A DNA stretch of 64,000 bases from an uncultured Polaribacter sp. (GTDB lineage Bacteria > Bacteroidota > Bacteroidia > Flavobacteriales > Flavobacteriaceae). Position numbers and translations under genes: made by a program. Location: the NCBI RefSeq assembly GCF_947497695.1, contig NZ_CANMHM010000010.1:1-64000 (forward strand), read 5' to 3'. The notes beneath the pieces are model-generated. The model was not told where the DNA came from. It saw nothing but the letters and a program-made list of their open reading frames with translations, and searched no databases. Positions 53,519 to 63,054 of the stretch are shown here, piece after piece (positions within the stretch are counted from its first letter, which is position 1; each line of letters starts with the position of its first letter).

Positions 53519-54760
53519 ATGAACGCAGAAATTATAACTATAGGAGACGAAATTTTAATTGGTCAGATTGTAGATACCAATTCTCAGTGGATTGGACAAG
53601 AACTCAATAAAATAGGAGTTTCTGTATACCAAATCACTTCTATTCAAGATGAAGAACAGCATATCTTAAACGCTTTTAAAGAAGCACAAGACAGAGTAGA
53701 TATTGTAATTATTACAGGAGGTTTAGGTCCTACAAAAGACGACATCACAAAAAAAACAATTGCTAAGTTTTTTAAGGATGATAAAATTATAGAATACCCA
53801 GAAGTAATTGCACACATAAAAGGACTGTTTGCAAAAATGAACCATCCTTTTAAAGAAATTCAAAAAACACAAGCACTATTACCATCCAAAGCTACTTTGT
53901 TAATGAATCAATTTGGTACTGCACCAGGAATGTGGTTTTACGAAAATGAAACTGTCTTTGTGTCACTTCCAGGAGTTCCTTATGAAATGAAAGGCTTAAT
54001 TACCAATGAGGTTTTACCTAGAATTCAAGAAAAATTCAAACTTCCATTTATCATCCATAAAACAATAATGACTTATGGACAAGGAGAAAGCACTATTGCA
54101 GAAAGAATTGAAGATTTCGAAAATCATTTACCCTCAAATATCAAATTAGCTTACCTCCCATCTTTTGGCAGGGTTAGATTGCGTTTATCAGCCAAAGGCG
54201 AAAATAAAGAAACACTAGAAACTACTTTAAATGAAAAAGTAGCTGAAATTTATCAACTCATCCCAGAAATTATTGCAGGTTTAGATGACAATAGTCCTTT
54301 AGAAAAAAGAATTGGAGAAATTTTAAAGAAAAGCAACAAAACCATTGCAACTGCAGAAAGCTTAACTGGTGGTAAATTAGCTGCAAATTTGGTGGCTATT
54401 TCTGGTGCATCTAGTTATTTTAAAGGGAGTATTGTAGCTTATTGTAAAGAAGCAAAAATTAATTTATTAGATGTTTTTGAACAAACAATACAAACACACA
54501 CTGTAGTAAGTAAAGAAGTGGCCTTAGAAATGGCAAAAGGGGTAAAAAGAAAACTTAAAACAGATTATGCTATTGCAGTTACAGGAAATGCAGGACCTAC
54601 AACAGATGATACAGATAAAAGTATAGGTGTTGTTTGCATTGCTTTTGTTGCTGATGATAAAGAATTTGCAGAAGAATTTAATTTTGGTCAACCCAGAGAA
54701 AAAGTTATCAATAAAACAGTGAATAAATCACTAGAAATTATACTAAAAGAAATTCTTTAA
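53519..54760 (+). CDS. cinA: CinA-family nicotinamide-nucleotide amidohydrolase
   Basis: A 413-residue two-domain protein. The N-terminal molybdopterin-binding-like (COG1058) domain has GDEILIGQIVDTNSQWI near 8-24 and ITGGLGPTKDD near 65; the C-terminal PncC domain (about 255-413) has TAESLTGGKLAANL near 276 and VTGNAGP near 357. It recycles NMN to nicotinate mononucleotide and can act on ADP-ribose. Historically called competence/damage-inducible. Full length. Confidence 0.93.
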   Translation: MNAEIITIGDEILIGQIVDTNSQWIGQELNKIGVSVYQITSIQDEEQHILNAFKEAQDRVDIVIITGGLGPTKDDITKKTIAKFFKDDKIIEYPEVIAHIKGLFAKMNHPFKEIQKTQALLPSKATLLMNQFGTAPGMWFYENETVFVSLPGVPYEMKGLITNEVLPRIQEKFKLPFIIHKTIMTYGQGESTIAERIEDFENHLPSNIKLAYLPSFGRVRLRLSAKGENKETLETTLNEKVAEIYQLIPEIIAGLDDNSPLEKRIGEILKKSNKTIATAESLTGGKLAANLVAISGASSYFKGSIVAYCKEAKINLLDVFEQTIQTHTVVSKEVALEMAKGVKRKLKTDYAIAVTGNAGPTTDDTDKSIGVVCIAFVADDKEFAEEFNFGQPREKVINKTVNKSLEIILKEIL

Positions 54761-54777
54761 AAATTTGTAAAATTGTT

Positions 54778-54808
54778 TTGTTCATCATTAGAATTAATTG
54801 TAAGTTTG
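54778..54808 (+). promoter_or_regulatory. Promoter of the rpmB cluster (-33 TTG, -7 TAAGTTTG)
   Basis: TTG at 54778-54780 and an exact TAnnTTTG at 54801-54808 are 20 nt apart, the expected spacing. The rpmB ATG follows 40 nt downstream. This is the best-formed promoter in the window, in keeping with ribosomal protein genes. Confidence 0.7.
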
Positions 54809-54848
54809 CACCTCGTTTAGAGATAACACTAAAAATACTGTCGAGAAG

Positions 54849-55088
54849 ATGTCTAGAATTTGTGAATTAACAGGAAAAAAAGCTATGGTTGGAAACAATG
54901 TTTCTAAAGCTTTAAATAGAACAAAGAGAAAGTTTGACGCTAATTTAATGACCAAGCGTTTTTTCATTCCAGAAGAAGATAAATGGATTACTTTAAAAGT
55001 ATCTGCATCTGCTTTAAAAAATATTAATAAATTAGGAGTTTCTGCAGTAATTAAAGAAGCTAGAGCAAACGGATTTTTAACAAAATAA
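54849..55088 (+). CDS. rpmB: 50S ribosomal protein bL28
   Basis: A 79-residue ribosomal protein, opening MSRICELTGKKAMVGNNVSKALNRTKRKF with the usual bL28 pattern and ending VIKEARANGFL. First gene of the rpmB-rpmG-DUF4295-ftsY run, driven by a clear promoter. Confidence 0.96.
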   Translation: MSRICELTGKKAMVGNNVSKALNRTKRKFDANLMTKRFFIPEEDKWITLKVSASALKNINKLGVSAVIKEARANGFLTK

Positions 55089-55114
55089 GTTACAGCTCAT
55101 AAAATTATATACAG

Positions 55115-55297
55115 ATGGCAAAAAAAGGAAACAGAGTTCAGGTAATCTTAGAATGTACAGAGCATAAAGCATCAGGAGAAAGAGGTACTTCTAGATATAT
55201 TACTACAAAGAACAAAAAGAACACTCCAGATAGAATGGAAATTAAAAAATTCAATCCTATCTTAAAGAAAATGACTGTTCACAAAGAAATTAAATAA
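55115..55297 (+). CDS. rpmG: 50S ribosomal protein bL33
   Basis: A 60-residue bL33 with [26 protein letters not shown], a non-zinc-binding (Cys-poor, C-minus) form having a single Cys, followed by the basic tail [12 protein letters not shown]. Lies 26 bp after rpmB. Confidence 0.95.
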   Translation: MAKKGNRVQVILECTEHKASGERGTSRYITTKNKKNTPDRMEIKKFNPILKKMTVHKEIK

Positions 55298-55349
55298 ATT
55301 AAACTATCTAGAACTCAGAACAGAGCATATAGATTAAAAAACATACACA

Positions 55350-55502
55350 ATGGCAAAGAAAACAGTAGCATCTTTACAAACTTCTTCTAAAAGACTAAGC
55401 AAAGCTATCAAAATGGTAAAATCTCCAAAAACAGGAGCCTATACTTTTGTAGAATCTATCATGGATCCTGCTAAAGTAGATGCATTTTTAGCTAAAAAGT
55501 AG
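55350..55502 (+). CDS. DUF4295 small ribosome-associated protein
   Basis: A 50-residue protein starting MAKKTVASLQTSSKRLSKAI and ending VDAFLAKK, rich in Lys. It is the conserved third gene after rpmB and rpmG in Bacteroidota. As I recall, this family was seen as a new large-subunit protein (named bL38) in a Flavobacterium johnsoniae ribosome structure. Its position and basic character fit a ribosomal role. Ends just before a strong terminator. Confidence 0.85.
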   Translation: MAKKTVASLQTSSKRLSKAIKMVKSPKTGAYTFVESIMDPAKVDAFLAKK

Positions 55503-55523
55503 TATTTACTACATAAAATATAT

Positions 55524-55560
55524 AAAACTACTTTCTATTTTTAGAAAGTAGTTTTTTTTT
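55524..55560 (+). terminator. Terminator of the ribosomal protein cluster
   Basis: AAAACTACTTTCTA pairs with TAGAAAGTAGTTTT, followed by a long T run (to 55560). Confidence 0.85.
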
Positions 55561-55581
55561 GCGTCTTATAATTCCGTATTT

Positions 55582-55687
55582 TTGGGCGTTCCCTAAAGGT
55601 CGGGCTTGGAGTATATCTTTAACGAAGTCGAAAGGCTAAATCTTTTTTGTGAAAAACAAAAAAGGATATCGCTACAATCCCTAACGC
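55582..55687 (+). repeat. GGGCGTTCCC-type intergenic repeat, copy B
   Basis: Opens TTGGGCGTTCCCTAAAGG and GTCGGGCTTG, has the ACGAAGTCGAAAGG phrase at 55622, then an internal stem (CTTTTTTGT / ACAAAAAAG), and closes with CAATCCCTAACGC. Same order of end blocks as copy A but with the AAGTCG phrase before the stem instead of after. It sits between DUF4295 and ftsY. Confidence 0.8.
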
Positions 55688-55795
55688 AACTTATCTGCAA
55701 ATTCTATTGAAAATCAGACAAGTTGTCAATTTTTTACTTTGGTATAATTTTAGACAACTAAAAAAACTAACAACTAAAAACCAACAACTCGAATT

Positions 55796-56749
55796 ATGAG
55801 TTTTTTTAAAAAAATATTTTCAAAAGAAAAAAAAGAAACCTTAGACAAAGGATTAGAAAAGTCTAAAGAAAGTTTCTTTGGCAAACTAACAAAAGCTGTT
55901 GCAGGTAAATCTAAAGTAGATGATGATGTTTTAGATAACTTAGAAGAAATTTTAGTAGCATCTGATGTTGGTGTAGCTACCACTTTAAAAATTATTACTA
56001 GAATTGAGGCTAGAGTTGCCAAAGACAAATATGTTGGCACAGACGAATTAAACAAAATTCTTAGAGAAGAAATTGCAGGTTTATTGTCTGAAACCAATCT
56101 TGGTAATGAAACCGAATTTACAATTCCTAACAATCATAAACCACACGTAATAATGGTAGTTGGTGTGAATGGAGTTGGTAAAACAACCACTATTGGTAAA
56201 CTTGCTAGTCAATTTAAAAAACAAGGGTTAAAAGTAGTTTTAGGTGCTGCAGATACTTTTAGAGCAGCAGCCATAGATCAATTACAAGTTTGGGCAGACA
56301 GAACAGACGTACCAATTATTCGTCAAGAAATGGGATCTGATCCTGCTTCTGTTGCTTTTGACACCTTAAAATCTGCTGTTACTCAAAATGCAGATGTTGT
56401 TATTATAGACACAGCAGGTAGATTACACAACAAAGTGAATTTAATGAATGAGTTGACCAAGATAAAACGTGTTATGCAAAAAGTGGTAGACAATTCTCCT
56501 CATGATGTATTATTAGTTTTAGATGGCTCTACAGGTCAGAATGCATTTGAGCAAGCAAAACAATTTACATTAGCTACAGAAGTAACTTCTTTAGCAGTTA
56601 CTAAATTAGATGGTACTGCAAAAGGGGGCGTTGTAATTGGTATTTCAGATCAGTTTAAAATTCCTGTAAAATACATTGGTGTTGGGGAAGGAATAGACGA
56701 TTTACAAGTTTTTAATAAACATGAGTTTGTTGACTCTTTTTTTAAATAA
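55796..56749 (+). CDS. ftsY: Signal recognition particle receptor FtsY
   Basis: A 317-residue SRP GTPase that docks ribosome-nascent chain complexes at the membrane. It has the helical N domain (about 15-90) and the G domain with G1 GVNGVGKTTTIGK near 122, the DTFRAAA insertion near 151, G3 DTAGRLHNK near 205 and G4 TKLDGTAKGG near 266. The N-terminal acidic A domain is missing, as is common in Bacteroidota. Confidence 0.95.
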   Translation: MSFFKKIFSKEKKETLDKGLEKSKESFFGKLTKAVAGKSKVDDDVLDNLEEILVASDVGVATTLKIITRIEARVAKDKYVGTDELNKILREEIAGLLSETNLGNETEFTIPNNHKPHVIMVVGVNGVGKTTTIGKLASQFKKQGLKVVLGAADTFRAAAIDQLQVWADRTDVPIIRQEMGSDPASVAFDTLKSAVTQNADVVIIDTAGRLHNKVNLMNELTKIKRVMQKVVDNSPHDVLLVLDGSTGQNAFEQAKQFTLATEVTSLAVTKLDGTAKGGVVIGISDQFKIPVKYIGVGEGIDDLQVFNKHEFVDSFFK

Positions 56750-56919
56750 AAAAACACCATAATCTTATGTAACTGATTCTCAGAAAAAATCGGAAATAAA
56801 ATAAAAGAAAAAAGAATCAACATCTGTTAAAGCTTCCTTCAGGATTTTTAATTTTTTACTGGTTTCCAATTGATTCTTAATTTAATATAATCTACGAAAA
56901 CTTATCCTAAGAAAACAAT

Positions 56920-57258
56920 ATGAAAGAAGAAATTACTTTCGAAGATTTTTTAAAGGTTGATATTAGAATAGGAACTATTATTGAAGTCAATGATTTTCCA
57001 AAAGCCAAAAAACCTGCCTATCAATTAACAATTGATTTTGGTGCATTAGGAGTCAAAAAATCGAGTGCTCAAATTACAGATTTATATACTAAAGAAGATT
57101 TATTAAACAAACAAGTTTCTGCAATCGTAAATTTTAAACCCAAACAAATTGCCAACTTTATAAGCGAGGTTTTGGTTATTGGTGTTTATAATGTTGATGG
57201 AAATGTCGTTTTACTTAAAGCGTCTGAAAAAATTAAAAACGGGGAACAGGTTTGTTAA
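56920..57258 (+). CDS. tRNA-binding (CsaA-like) protein
   Basis: A 112-residue OB-fold protein with the EMAP-II/tRNA_bind pattern: EDFLKVDIRIGTIIEVNDFPKAKKPAYQL at the start, GVKKSSAQITDLYT in the middle and VLVIGVYNVDGNVVLL near the end. Related to CsaA, a chaperone-like tRNA-binding protein, and to the C-terminus of MetRS. Acts in the cytoplasm, probably as a dimer. Confidence 0.88.
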   Translation: MKEEITFEDFLKVDIRIGTIIEVNDFPKAKKPAYQLTIDFGALGVKKSSAQITDLYTKEDLLNKQVSAIVNFKPKQIANFISEVLVIGVYNVDGNVVLLKASEKIKNGEQVC

Positions 57259-57422
57259 TATTATATTATTACGAACGACAATCTAGTAATCTGTAATTTA
57301 AAATTCACAATATTTAATAAGAAATTGCCACATCAAGCAAAAAAGCTTAATTCGCAAATACAAAGTTATCATTTCAAACTTTTATAAAAATATTTCTTCG
57401 CGAACTTTGCGTTTTTTCTTTG

Positions 57423-58463
57423 TTACTTTGCGTTTAAATTTAAAATAGCCTTATTAATTCGCTTCACTAAACCTGGTCCTTCATAAATAAAACCTGTGTA
57501 AACTTGCACTAAATCTGCACCAGCATTCAATTTTTCTAAAGCATCTTTTGCAGAATGAATACCTCCTACTCCAATGATTGGGAAAGATTTGTTAGAAGTA
57601 TCTGCTAAATATTTAATAACAGCTGTACTTTGGTTTTTTACAGGTTGTCCACTTACTCCACCATTACCAATTTCTTTTAAACGCTCTTTGGAAGCTTTTA
57701 AATTATCTCTATTTGTTGAAGTATTTGAAGCTATTACACCATCAATTTTGGTTTCATTGACCAACTCTATAATTTCATCTAATTGATTATTATTTAAATC
57801 AGGAGCAATTTTTAATAAAATTGGTTTTTGTATCTCTTCTTTGTTGTTTAAGTTTTGACAAGCAGAAATCAACTCTAATAAGTAGTCTTTATCATTCAGT
57901 TTTGCATGACTCCCAACATTTGGGCAACTTACATTCAGTACAAAATAATCTACAAAAGGATGCAGTTCTTTAAAAACCTCACAATAATCTGCTGTATAAT
58001 TATCTGGAGTTGTGGCTGTATTTTTACCAATGTTTCCACCAATAATAACCTTACCTTTATTTTTCTTTAAGTTTTCAATAGCAGCTTGTAAACCATCATT
58101 ATTAAAACCCATTCTATTTATAATTCCTTGATCGTCTTTTAAACGAAACAGTCTTTTCTTTGGGTTTCCTGCTTGTCCTTTAGGCGTTACAGTTCCTATT
58201 TCTATAAAACCAAAACCAAAATTTGCAAGTTCGTTATATAAAACTGCATTTTTATCAAAACCTGCTGCTAAACCCACAGGGTTTTTAAATGTAATTCCGA
58301 ATAAAGTTCTTTCTAAACGTTTATCTTCAACCACATATAAACTTCTAAAGATTGAAGCCATAAAAGGAATTTTACATAAAGTCTTAATTAAAGAAAATGT
58401 AAAATAATGGATTTTTTCTGGATCGAATAAAAAGAAAATTGGTCTTACAATAGATTTGTACAT
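57423..58463 (-). CDS. pyrD: Quinone-dependent dihydroorotate dehydrogenase (class 2)
   Basis: A 346-residue FMN enzyme oxidising dihydroorotate to orotate for pyrimidines, with electrons to menaquinone. The N-terminal membrane-binding helices (about 1-40) are typical for class 2. Hallmarks are [13 protein letters not shown] near 60, [15 protein letters not shown] near 87, NVSCPN near 182 (active-site Ser region), and [15 protein letters not shown] near 295. Full length. Confidence 0.95.
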   Translation of the reverse strand: MYKSIVRPIFFLFDPEKIHYFTFSLIKTLCKIPFMASIFRSLYVVEDKRLERTLFGITFKNPVGLAAGFDKNAVLYNELANFGFGFIEIGTVTPKGQAGNPKKRLFRLKDDQGIINRMGFNNDGLQAAIENLKKNKGKVIIGGNIGKNTATTPDNYTADYCEVFKELHPFVDYFVLNVSCPNVGSHAKLNDKDYLLELISACQNLNNKEEIQKPILLKIAPDLNNNQLDEIIELVNETKIDGVIASNTSTNRDNLKASKERLKEIGNGGVSGQPVKNQSTAVIKYLADTSNKSFPIIGVGGIHSAKDALEKLNAGADLVQVYTGFIYEGPGLVKRINKAILNLNAK

Positions 58464-58595
58464 GGGTTACTAGAATTATTTTGAAGTTTATTTCTAGTTT
58501 ACAAAATTACAAATTTTAATACTGATAAACTCTAAAACATATCTGAATTTAAGAGTTGGTAAGTTTTCACTATTTTAGTAGAAAATAAAATCAAT

Positions 58596-59426
58596 ATGGA
58601 AACTATTTTTAATTATTTCGAAACAATTCCTTCTAGTCACAGAAGCCTCATTTTAGTTGGGGGAATCACATTTTTTTGGTTTTTAGAAGGTGCAATTCCG
58701 TTATTTAAATTTGATTACAAAAAATGGAAACACGCTTTACCTAATTTATTTTTTACGTTTACAACAATTATCATCAATTTTGCATTGGCTTTTTTACTCT
58801 TAAAAACTGCTGACTGGGTACAAGCCAATAATTTTGGTTTGATAAATTGGCTGCCAGAAATGCCACTTTGGTTTTATATTATTTTAGGAGTCTTATTTTT
58901 AGACTTTTTTGGTGCGTATTTAGCACATTTTGTAGAGCATAAAACGCCACCTTTATGGAAGGTTCATTTGGTACATCATTCAGATCATAAAGTAGATACT
59001 ACTACTGCAAACAGACATCACCCCATAGAAAGTGTCATTCGTTTTGCGTTTACTTTGTTGGGCGTTTTTTTAGTGGGAACACCAATTGCCATTGTAATGA
59101 TATATCAATCAATGTCTTTAATTTTTACACAATTTACTCATGCAAATATTAAAATATCACCAAAGGTGGATAAATTTTTGAGCTACTTTATTGTTTCTCC
59201 AGATATGCATAAAATTCATCATCACTATCAATTACCTTATACAGATTCTAATTATGGAAATATCTTTTCTATTTGGGACAGACTTTTAGGAACTTATATG
59301 GAAATGGACAGAGAAAAAATTGTGTATGGAGTAGATACTTTTCCAGATGAAGAAAAAAATTCTTCTTTAAAAGAATTGTTAAAGCAACCTTTTCAAAGTG
59401 TTATAAAACCAAATGAAATTAGATAA
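58596..59426 (+). CDS. Sterol desaturase / fatty acid hydroxylase family membrane protein
   Basis: A 276-residue polytopic protein with about four transmembrane segments. The di-iron histidine clusters are present: HFVEHKTPP near 109, HLVHHSDH near 123, NRHHP near 138 and HKIHHHYQ near 206. It should hydroxylate or desaturate a lipid; the substrate is not known. Single gene. Confidence 0.9.
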   Translation: METIFNYFETIPSSHRSLILVGGITFFWFLEGAIPLFKFDYKKWKHALPNLFFTFTTIIINFALAFLLLKTADWVQANNFGLINWLPEMPLWFYIILGVLFLDFFGAYLAHFVEHKTPPLWKVHLVHHSDHKVDTTTANRHHPIESVIRFAFTLLGVFLVGTPIAIVMIYQSMSLIFTQFTHANIKISPKVDKFLSYFIVSPDMHKIHHHYQLPYTDSNYGNIFSIWDRLLGTYMEMDREKIVYGVDTFPDEEKNSSLKELLKQPFQSVIKPNEIR

Positions 59427-59438
59427 CATAATGTCTAT

Positions 59439-59465
59439 GTCATTCCTGCAAAAGCAGGAATCTAA
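59439..59465 (+). repeat. TTCCTGC/GCAGGAA palindromic repeat, copy 2
   Basis: TTCCTGC at 59443-59449 pairs with GCAGGAA at 59454-59460, flanked by GTCA on the left and TCTAAA on the right. It is the direct-orientation partner of copy 1 at 246-270. Lies 12 bp past the desaturase stop codon. Confidence 0.6.
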
Positions 59466-59582
59466 ACTGAAATTATAAAAAATACGTTGTCTAAACCTGT
59501 TAAATAAATATCTTTTTTATCAAAGGCTTTGGGTTTATTTATCTACTCATTTTAGTTTGCTATCTCCAAAGAAATAAAAAAA

Positions 59583-60848
59583 CTACTTATAAATCAGATA
59601 CTTATTTCTAATCAACTTAAAATCCTCTAAATCTTTATCCCAAGTTTTACTAATTTCAAGAGAAGAAAAACCTTGTTCTATTTGTTTTTGAAGTTTAGTA
59701 TTCCCTGCATGAATGGTAAAACTTTCTCCAAAAAACCTTTCTGTTTTTGGCGTTTTTTGATAGGCGTCAATTAGCCATTCTAAATTAACAGAGCTCTGTT
59801 TTTGCATATTACTTAAATCTACACCAAAACAAGGTTTGCCTTTATGTTTTGGATATTTAGCTCCAAAATTGGGTGTTGGAATGTAACTAAAACTACTTTT
59901 AGAAAAAAAAGGTGCTCCATATCTTTGAAACTGAAATTCTGTTCCTCTTCCTGCATTAATGGTTGTTCCTTCAAAAAAACCTAAACTGGGGTATAAATTG
60001 ATAGATTGATCATTAGGCAAATTAGGAGAAGGTCTTATTGTTAAACTATAAGCTAAATTATGGGTGTAATTTTCTAACGGAATTACAGTTAAATCGCACT
60101 TCACTCCATTTTTAAGCCATTTTTCGCCATTAATCATTTGCCCATATTCACCAATAGTCATTCCATAAACAACAGGCACTTTATGCATCCCTACAAAACT
60201 TTTGTGCTTTAATTCTAAAACAGGACCATCAACATAATGTGCATTTGGGTTGGGTCTGTCAAATAATATGAGTGGAATTCCAAATTCTGCACAAGCTTCC
60301 ATTACATAATGCAACGTAGAAATGTAAGTGTAAAAACGAACCCCAACATCCTGAATATCAAAAACCACAACATCTACTCCTGCTAATTGCTTTGCAGAAG
60401 GCTTTTTACTTTTTCCGTATAAAGAAACAATGGGCAAACCTGTTTTTGTATCAAAACCATCTTTTACAATTTCAGCAGCATCTGCTTTTCCTCTAAAACC
60501 ATGTTCTGGAGCAAAAACTTTTTTAACATTTATATCTTTATAATTGTGTAAATAATCTACTAAGTGATGTGTTACTTTTTTAGATCCCATTATATTAGAA
60601 CCAACTTCTGCTCTTTGCAAAACAGACAAAACAGAGGTCTGGTTTGCAACCACTGCAACATTTTTTCCTTTTAAAAATTTTAAATATACATCTGTTCTTT
60701 CTGCTCCTGTTTTTAAAATAGTGTCTTTTTCTAAAACAGTAACTTTAATATCTGGACTCTGTACTTGTTTTGCGCAAGAAATCAGCTGAAAATTCAGCAG
60801 TAGAAATAAGAATAAATATGTATTTTTACGGGGTTTAAAATCAATCAT
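59583..60848 (-). CDS. namZ: Exo-beta-N-acetylmuramidase NamZ (DUF1343), lipoprotein
   Basis: A 421-residue DUF1343 lipoprotein. The signal ends in LISC (Cys near 25). The catalytic N-terminal fold has LKGKNVAVVANQTSV near 58, FAPEHGFRGKADA near 112, DVVVFDIQDVGVRFYTYISTL near 158 and LIRPSPNLPNDQSI-like SLTIRPSPNLPND near 268. NamZ removes terminal MurNAc from peptidoglycan fragments, a recycling step shown in Bacillus and Tannerella. I use the ATG at 60848; a TTG one codon upstream is possible. It starts only 4 bp from the divergent permease. Confidence 0.9.
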   Translation of the reverse strand: MIDFKPRKNTYLFLFLLLNFQLISCAKQVQSPDIKVTVLEKDTILKTGAERTDVYLKFLKGKNVAVVANQTSVLSVLQRAEVGSNIMGSKKVTHHLVDYLHNYKDINVKKVFAPEHGFRGKADAAEIVKDGFDTKTGLPIVSLYGKSKKPSAKQLAGVDVVVFDIQDVGVRFYTYISTLHYVMEACAEFGIPLILFDRPNPNAHYVDGPVLELKHKSFVGMHKVPVVYGMTIGEYGQMINGEKWLKNGVKCDLTVIPLENYTHNLAYSLTIRPSPNLPNDQSINLYPSLGFFEGTTINAGRGTEFQFQRYGAPFFSKSSFSYIPTPNFGAKYPKHKGKPCFGVDLSNMQKQSSVNLEWLIDAYQKTPKTERFFGESFTIHAGNTKLQKQIEQGFSSLEISKTWDKDLEDFKLIRNKYLIYK

Positions 60849-60852
60849 CAAT

Positions 60853-62088
60853 TTGAATTACGAGTTATTTATTGCTAAACGTATAATTGCTGGCAAAAAG
60901 TATAAAAATAGTATTTCATCGCCAATAATAAAAATTGCAATCACTGCAATTGCATTGGGTATTATTATTATGTTAATTGCAGTAGCAACTGGTGCTGGCT
61001 TGCAATATAAAATTCGCGATAAAATGGCAGGTTTTAAAGGCCATGTACAGATTATCAATTACGATGCCAACAATTCTGATGTTTCTACAACACCCATCAA
61101 AAAAAACCAAGATTTTTATCCTGAATTTAAAGACATCGATGGTATCAAAAATATTCAAATCTTTGCATACAAAGGAGGAATTTTAAGAACAAAAACCGAA
61201 TTTGAAGGCATTATTTTTAAAGGTGTTTCTACAGATTACGATTGGACTTTCTTTAAAGAATATTTAGTAGCTGGTAATATTCCAAATTTTAATGAAGAAA
61301 GAACAAAAGAAGTTTTGTTATCGCAAACAATTGTAAATCGTTTACAACTAAAATTAAACGATGTAATTTTAGCAACTTTCTTAAAAACAGCAAATAGTAA
61401 ATTACCATCCAATAGAAAATATAAGGTTGTAGGGATTTACAATTCTGGCTTTGCAGAATTTGATAAAACCATGATGATTGGAGATATTAGAGAAGTACAA
61501 ACCTTAAATAAATGGACAAATAACCAAGTTGGTGGTTTTGAAGTTATCTTAAATAACTTTGATAATATTGAACAAAAAGGAGCAGAAATTTACAGTAATA
61601 TTGGGGCAACACTAAACAGTAAAACCATTTTAGAAGCCTACCCAACTGTATTTGAATGGATCAAACTTTTTGACAACAATGTATGGTTTATCATTGCCAT
61701 TATGATTTTGGTTGCAGGTATTAATATGATTACTGCCCTACTTGTTTTAATTTTAGAACGCGTACAAATGATTGGTATTTTAAAAGCTTTAGGTTGCACA
61801 AATACAAGCATTCGTAAAATATTTTTATACAACGCTTCATATCTTATTTTAAAAGGACTATTCTGGGGTAATATTATTGGTCTAACCATCTTATTTATGC
61901 AATACTTCTTTAAAATAATTACGCTAAATCCAGAAACCTATTATGTAACTACAATGCCAATTCACCTATCATTTACTTACATTATATTGCTAAATTTGGG
62001 TACGTTAATCATGTCCTTTTTAATGCTCATTATCCCTTCTTACATCATCACAAAAATAAACCCATCTAAGTCTATTAAGTTTGCATAG
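60853..62088 (+). CDS. FtsX-like ABC permease (lipoprotein-export type)
   Basis: A 411-residue MacB/LolC-E-like permease. TM1 is at about 25-48, a periplasmic MacB_PCD-like domain spans about 50-270, and three more transmembrane helices lie at about 275-297, 320-345 and 370-395 (FtsX domain). The opening MNYELFIAKRIIAGKK is the standard start for this group, read here from TTG. It probably works with a separate LolD-type ATPase to release lipoproteins from the inner membrane. Its start codon is 4 bp from that of divergent namZ. Confidence 0.88.
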   Translation: MNYELFIAKRIIAGKKYKNSISSPIIKIAITAIALGIIIMLIAVATGAGLQYKIRDKMAGFKGHVQIINYDANNSDVSTTPIKKNQDFYPEFKDIDGIKNIQIFAYKGGILRTKTEFEGIIFKGVSTDYDWTFFKEYLVAGNIPNFNEERTKEVLLSQTIVNRLQLKLNDVILATFLKTANSKLPSNRKYKVVGIYNSGFAEFDKTMMIGDIREVQTLNKWTNNQVGGFEVILNNFDNIEQKGAEIYSNIGATLNSKTILEAYPTVFEWIKLFDNNVWFIIAIMILVAGINMITALLVLILERVQMIGILKALGCTNTSIRKIFLYNASYLILKGLFWGNIIGLTILFMQYFFKIITLNPETYYVTTMPIHLSFTYIILLNLGTLIMSFLMLIIPSYIITKINPSKSIKFA

Positions 62089-62091
62089 TTC

Positions 62092-62200
62092 TTGGGCGTT
62101 CCCTAAAAAGGTCGCGCTTTCATTACTCGCTTTTTTTTTAATACTGATAAAAATCAGCATTAAAAAAAAGAGCTCAAACATGCCATTCAATCGCTAACGC
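62092..62200 (+). repeat. GGGCGTTCCC-type intergenic repeat, copy C
   Basis: Opens TTGGGCGTTCCCTAAAAAGG and GTCGCGCTTT, carries a long stem (GCTTTTTTTTTAATACTGAT near 62129 with ATCAGCATTAAAAAAAAGAGC near 62153), and closes with TCAATCGCTAACGC. It is 4 bp past the permease stop. The stem is longer than in copies A and B and could also terminate transcription. Confidence 0.8.
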
Positions 62201-62266
62201 AAAAGGCTAATTAATTAGAAATTTAATTCTTAAAAATTAGAAGATTAAAAAATTAAAAAAACAACA

Positions 62267-62296
62267 AAACCACCTCAAAAATGAGATGGTTTTGCT
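62267..62296 (-). terminator. Hairpin terminator downstream of the minus-strand cysteine-cluster gene
   Basis: CAAAACCA at 62267-62274 pairs with TGGTTTTG at 62289-62296, with an inner CTC/GAG. On the minus strand a T-rich run follows the stem. The rest of 62201-62425 is AT-rich without a gene. Confidence 0.5.
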
Positions 62297-62425
62297 TAAT
62301 CAACTAACCAAATTTGCTTTTACACAAAGAAAACAATTAACTACTTTGTTTTCATATTTATACAAGCAACTTCTATGCCAAAATTTAAATGAATTGTATT
62401 TTTAGATATATTTAAGAAAAAACAC

Positions 62426-62950
62426 TTAACTCCTTCTCTTTTTTACTTTAGAAACCATTGGAACTGCTTTTTTTAAAGCCTCTACAATATTATAAGTAGC
62501 AGGACAAATAGCAGTGTTAGCTACTGTTAAATCAGAAATATTAATAAACTTCTTTCTATTTGTATGTGGATATTCTGCACAAGCTTTTGGGCGAACGTTA
62601 TAAATAAAACAGGTATTATCAGACGCATCTAAAAAAGAACAAGGTGCTGTTTTTAATACCATAAAATTATCTTCATCCCTTTCTAAATATTGCTTTTGAA
62701 AATCTGCAACTTTCATTTTTAAATGCTTAGAAATACGTTCTATGTCTTTATCTGTAAAAATAGGACTTGTAGTTTTACAACAGTTTCCGCAAGTTAAACA
62801 ATCTGTTTTTTCAAACTCAGCATCATGCAATTCTTGCACCACATAATCTAAATTCTTAGGTGTTCTTTTCTTTAAATTAGCAAAATATTTTAAATTTTCT
62901 TTAGTCGCTTCTTTTGCTAACTTTGGGAGCTCTGATAAACGTTTTTCCAT
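62426..62950 (-). CDS. YkgJ-family cysteine-cluster protein (second)
   Basis: A 174-residue protein with the YkgJ/CxxCxxCC cluster: CLTCGNCCKTTSP near 53, APCSFLDASDNTCFIYNVRPKACAEYPH near 102-129 and a final Cys in TAICPATYN near 150. This pattern is thought to chelate zinc or iron. The N-terminal 45 residues are helical and basic. I chose the ATG at 62950 as the family start; an in-frame ATG lies 15 bp upstream. Function unknown. Confidence 0.85.
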   Translation of the reverse strand: MEKRLSELPKLAKEATKENLKYFANLKKRTPKNLDYVVQELHDAEFEKTDCLTCGNCCKTTSPIFTDKDIERISKHLKMKVADFQKQYLERDEDNFMVLKTAPCSFLDASDNTCFIYNVRPKACAEYPHTNRKKFINISDLTVANTAICPATYNIVEALKKAVPMVSKVKKRRS

Positions 62951-63054
62951 CTCACAAAAATACAATTTAATAGTTTGTAATATTAAATCTTAAAAATAGA
63001 TTCTTAACTTTTTTATAAGCATCAAATCAACCTTATAGCATAAAATACACTATA

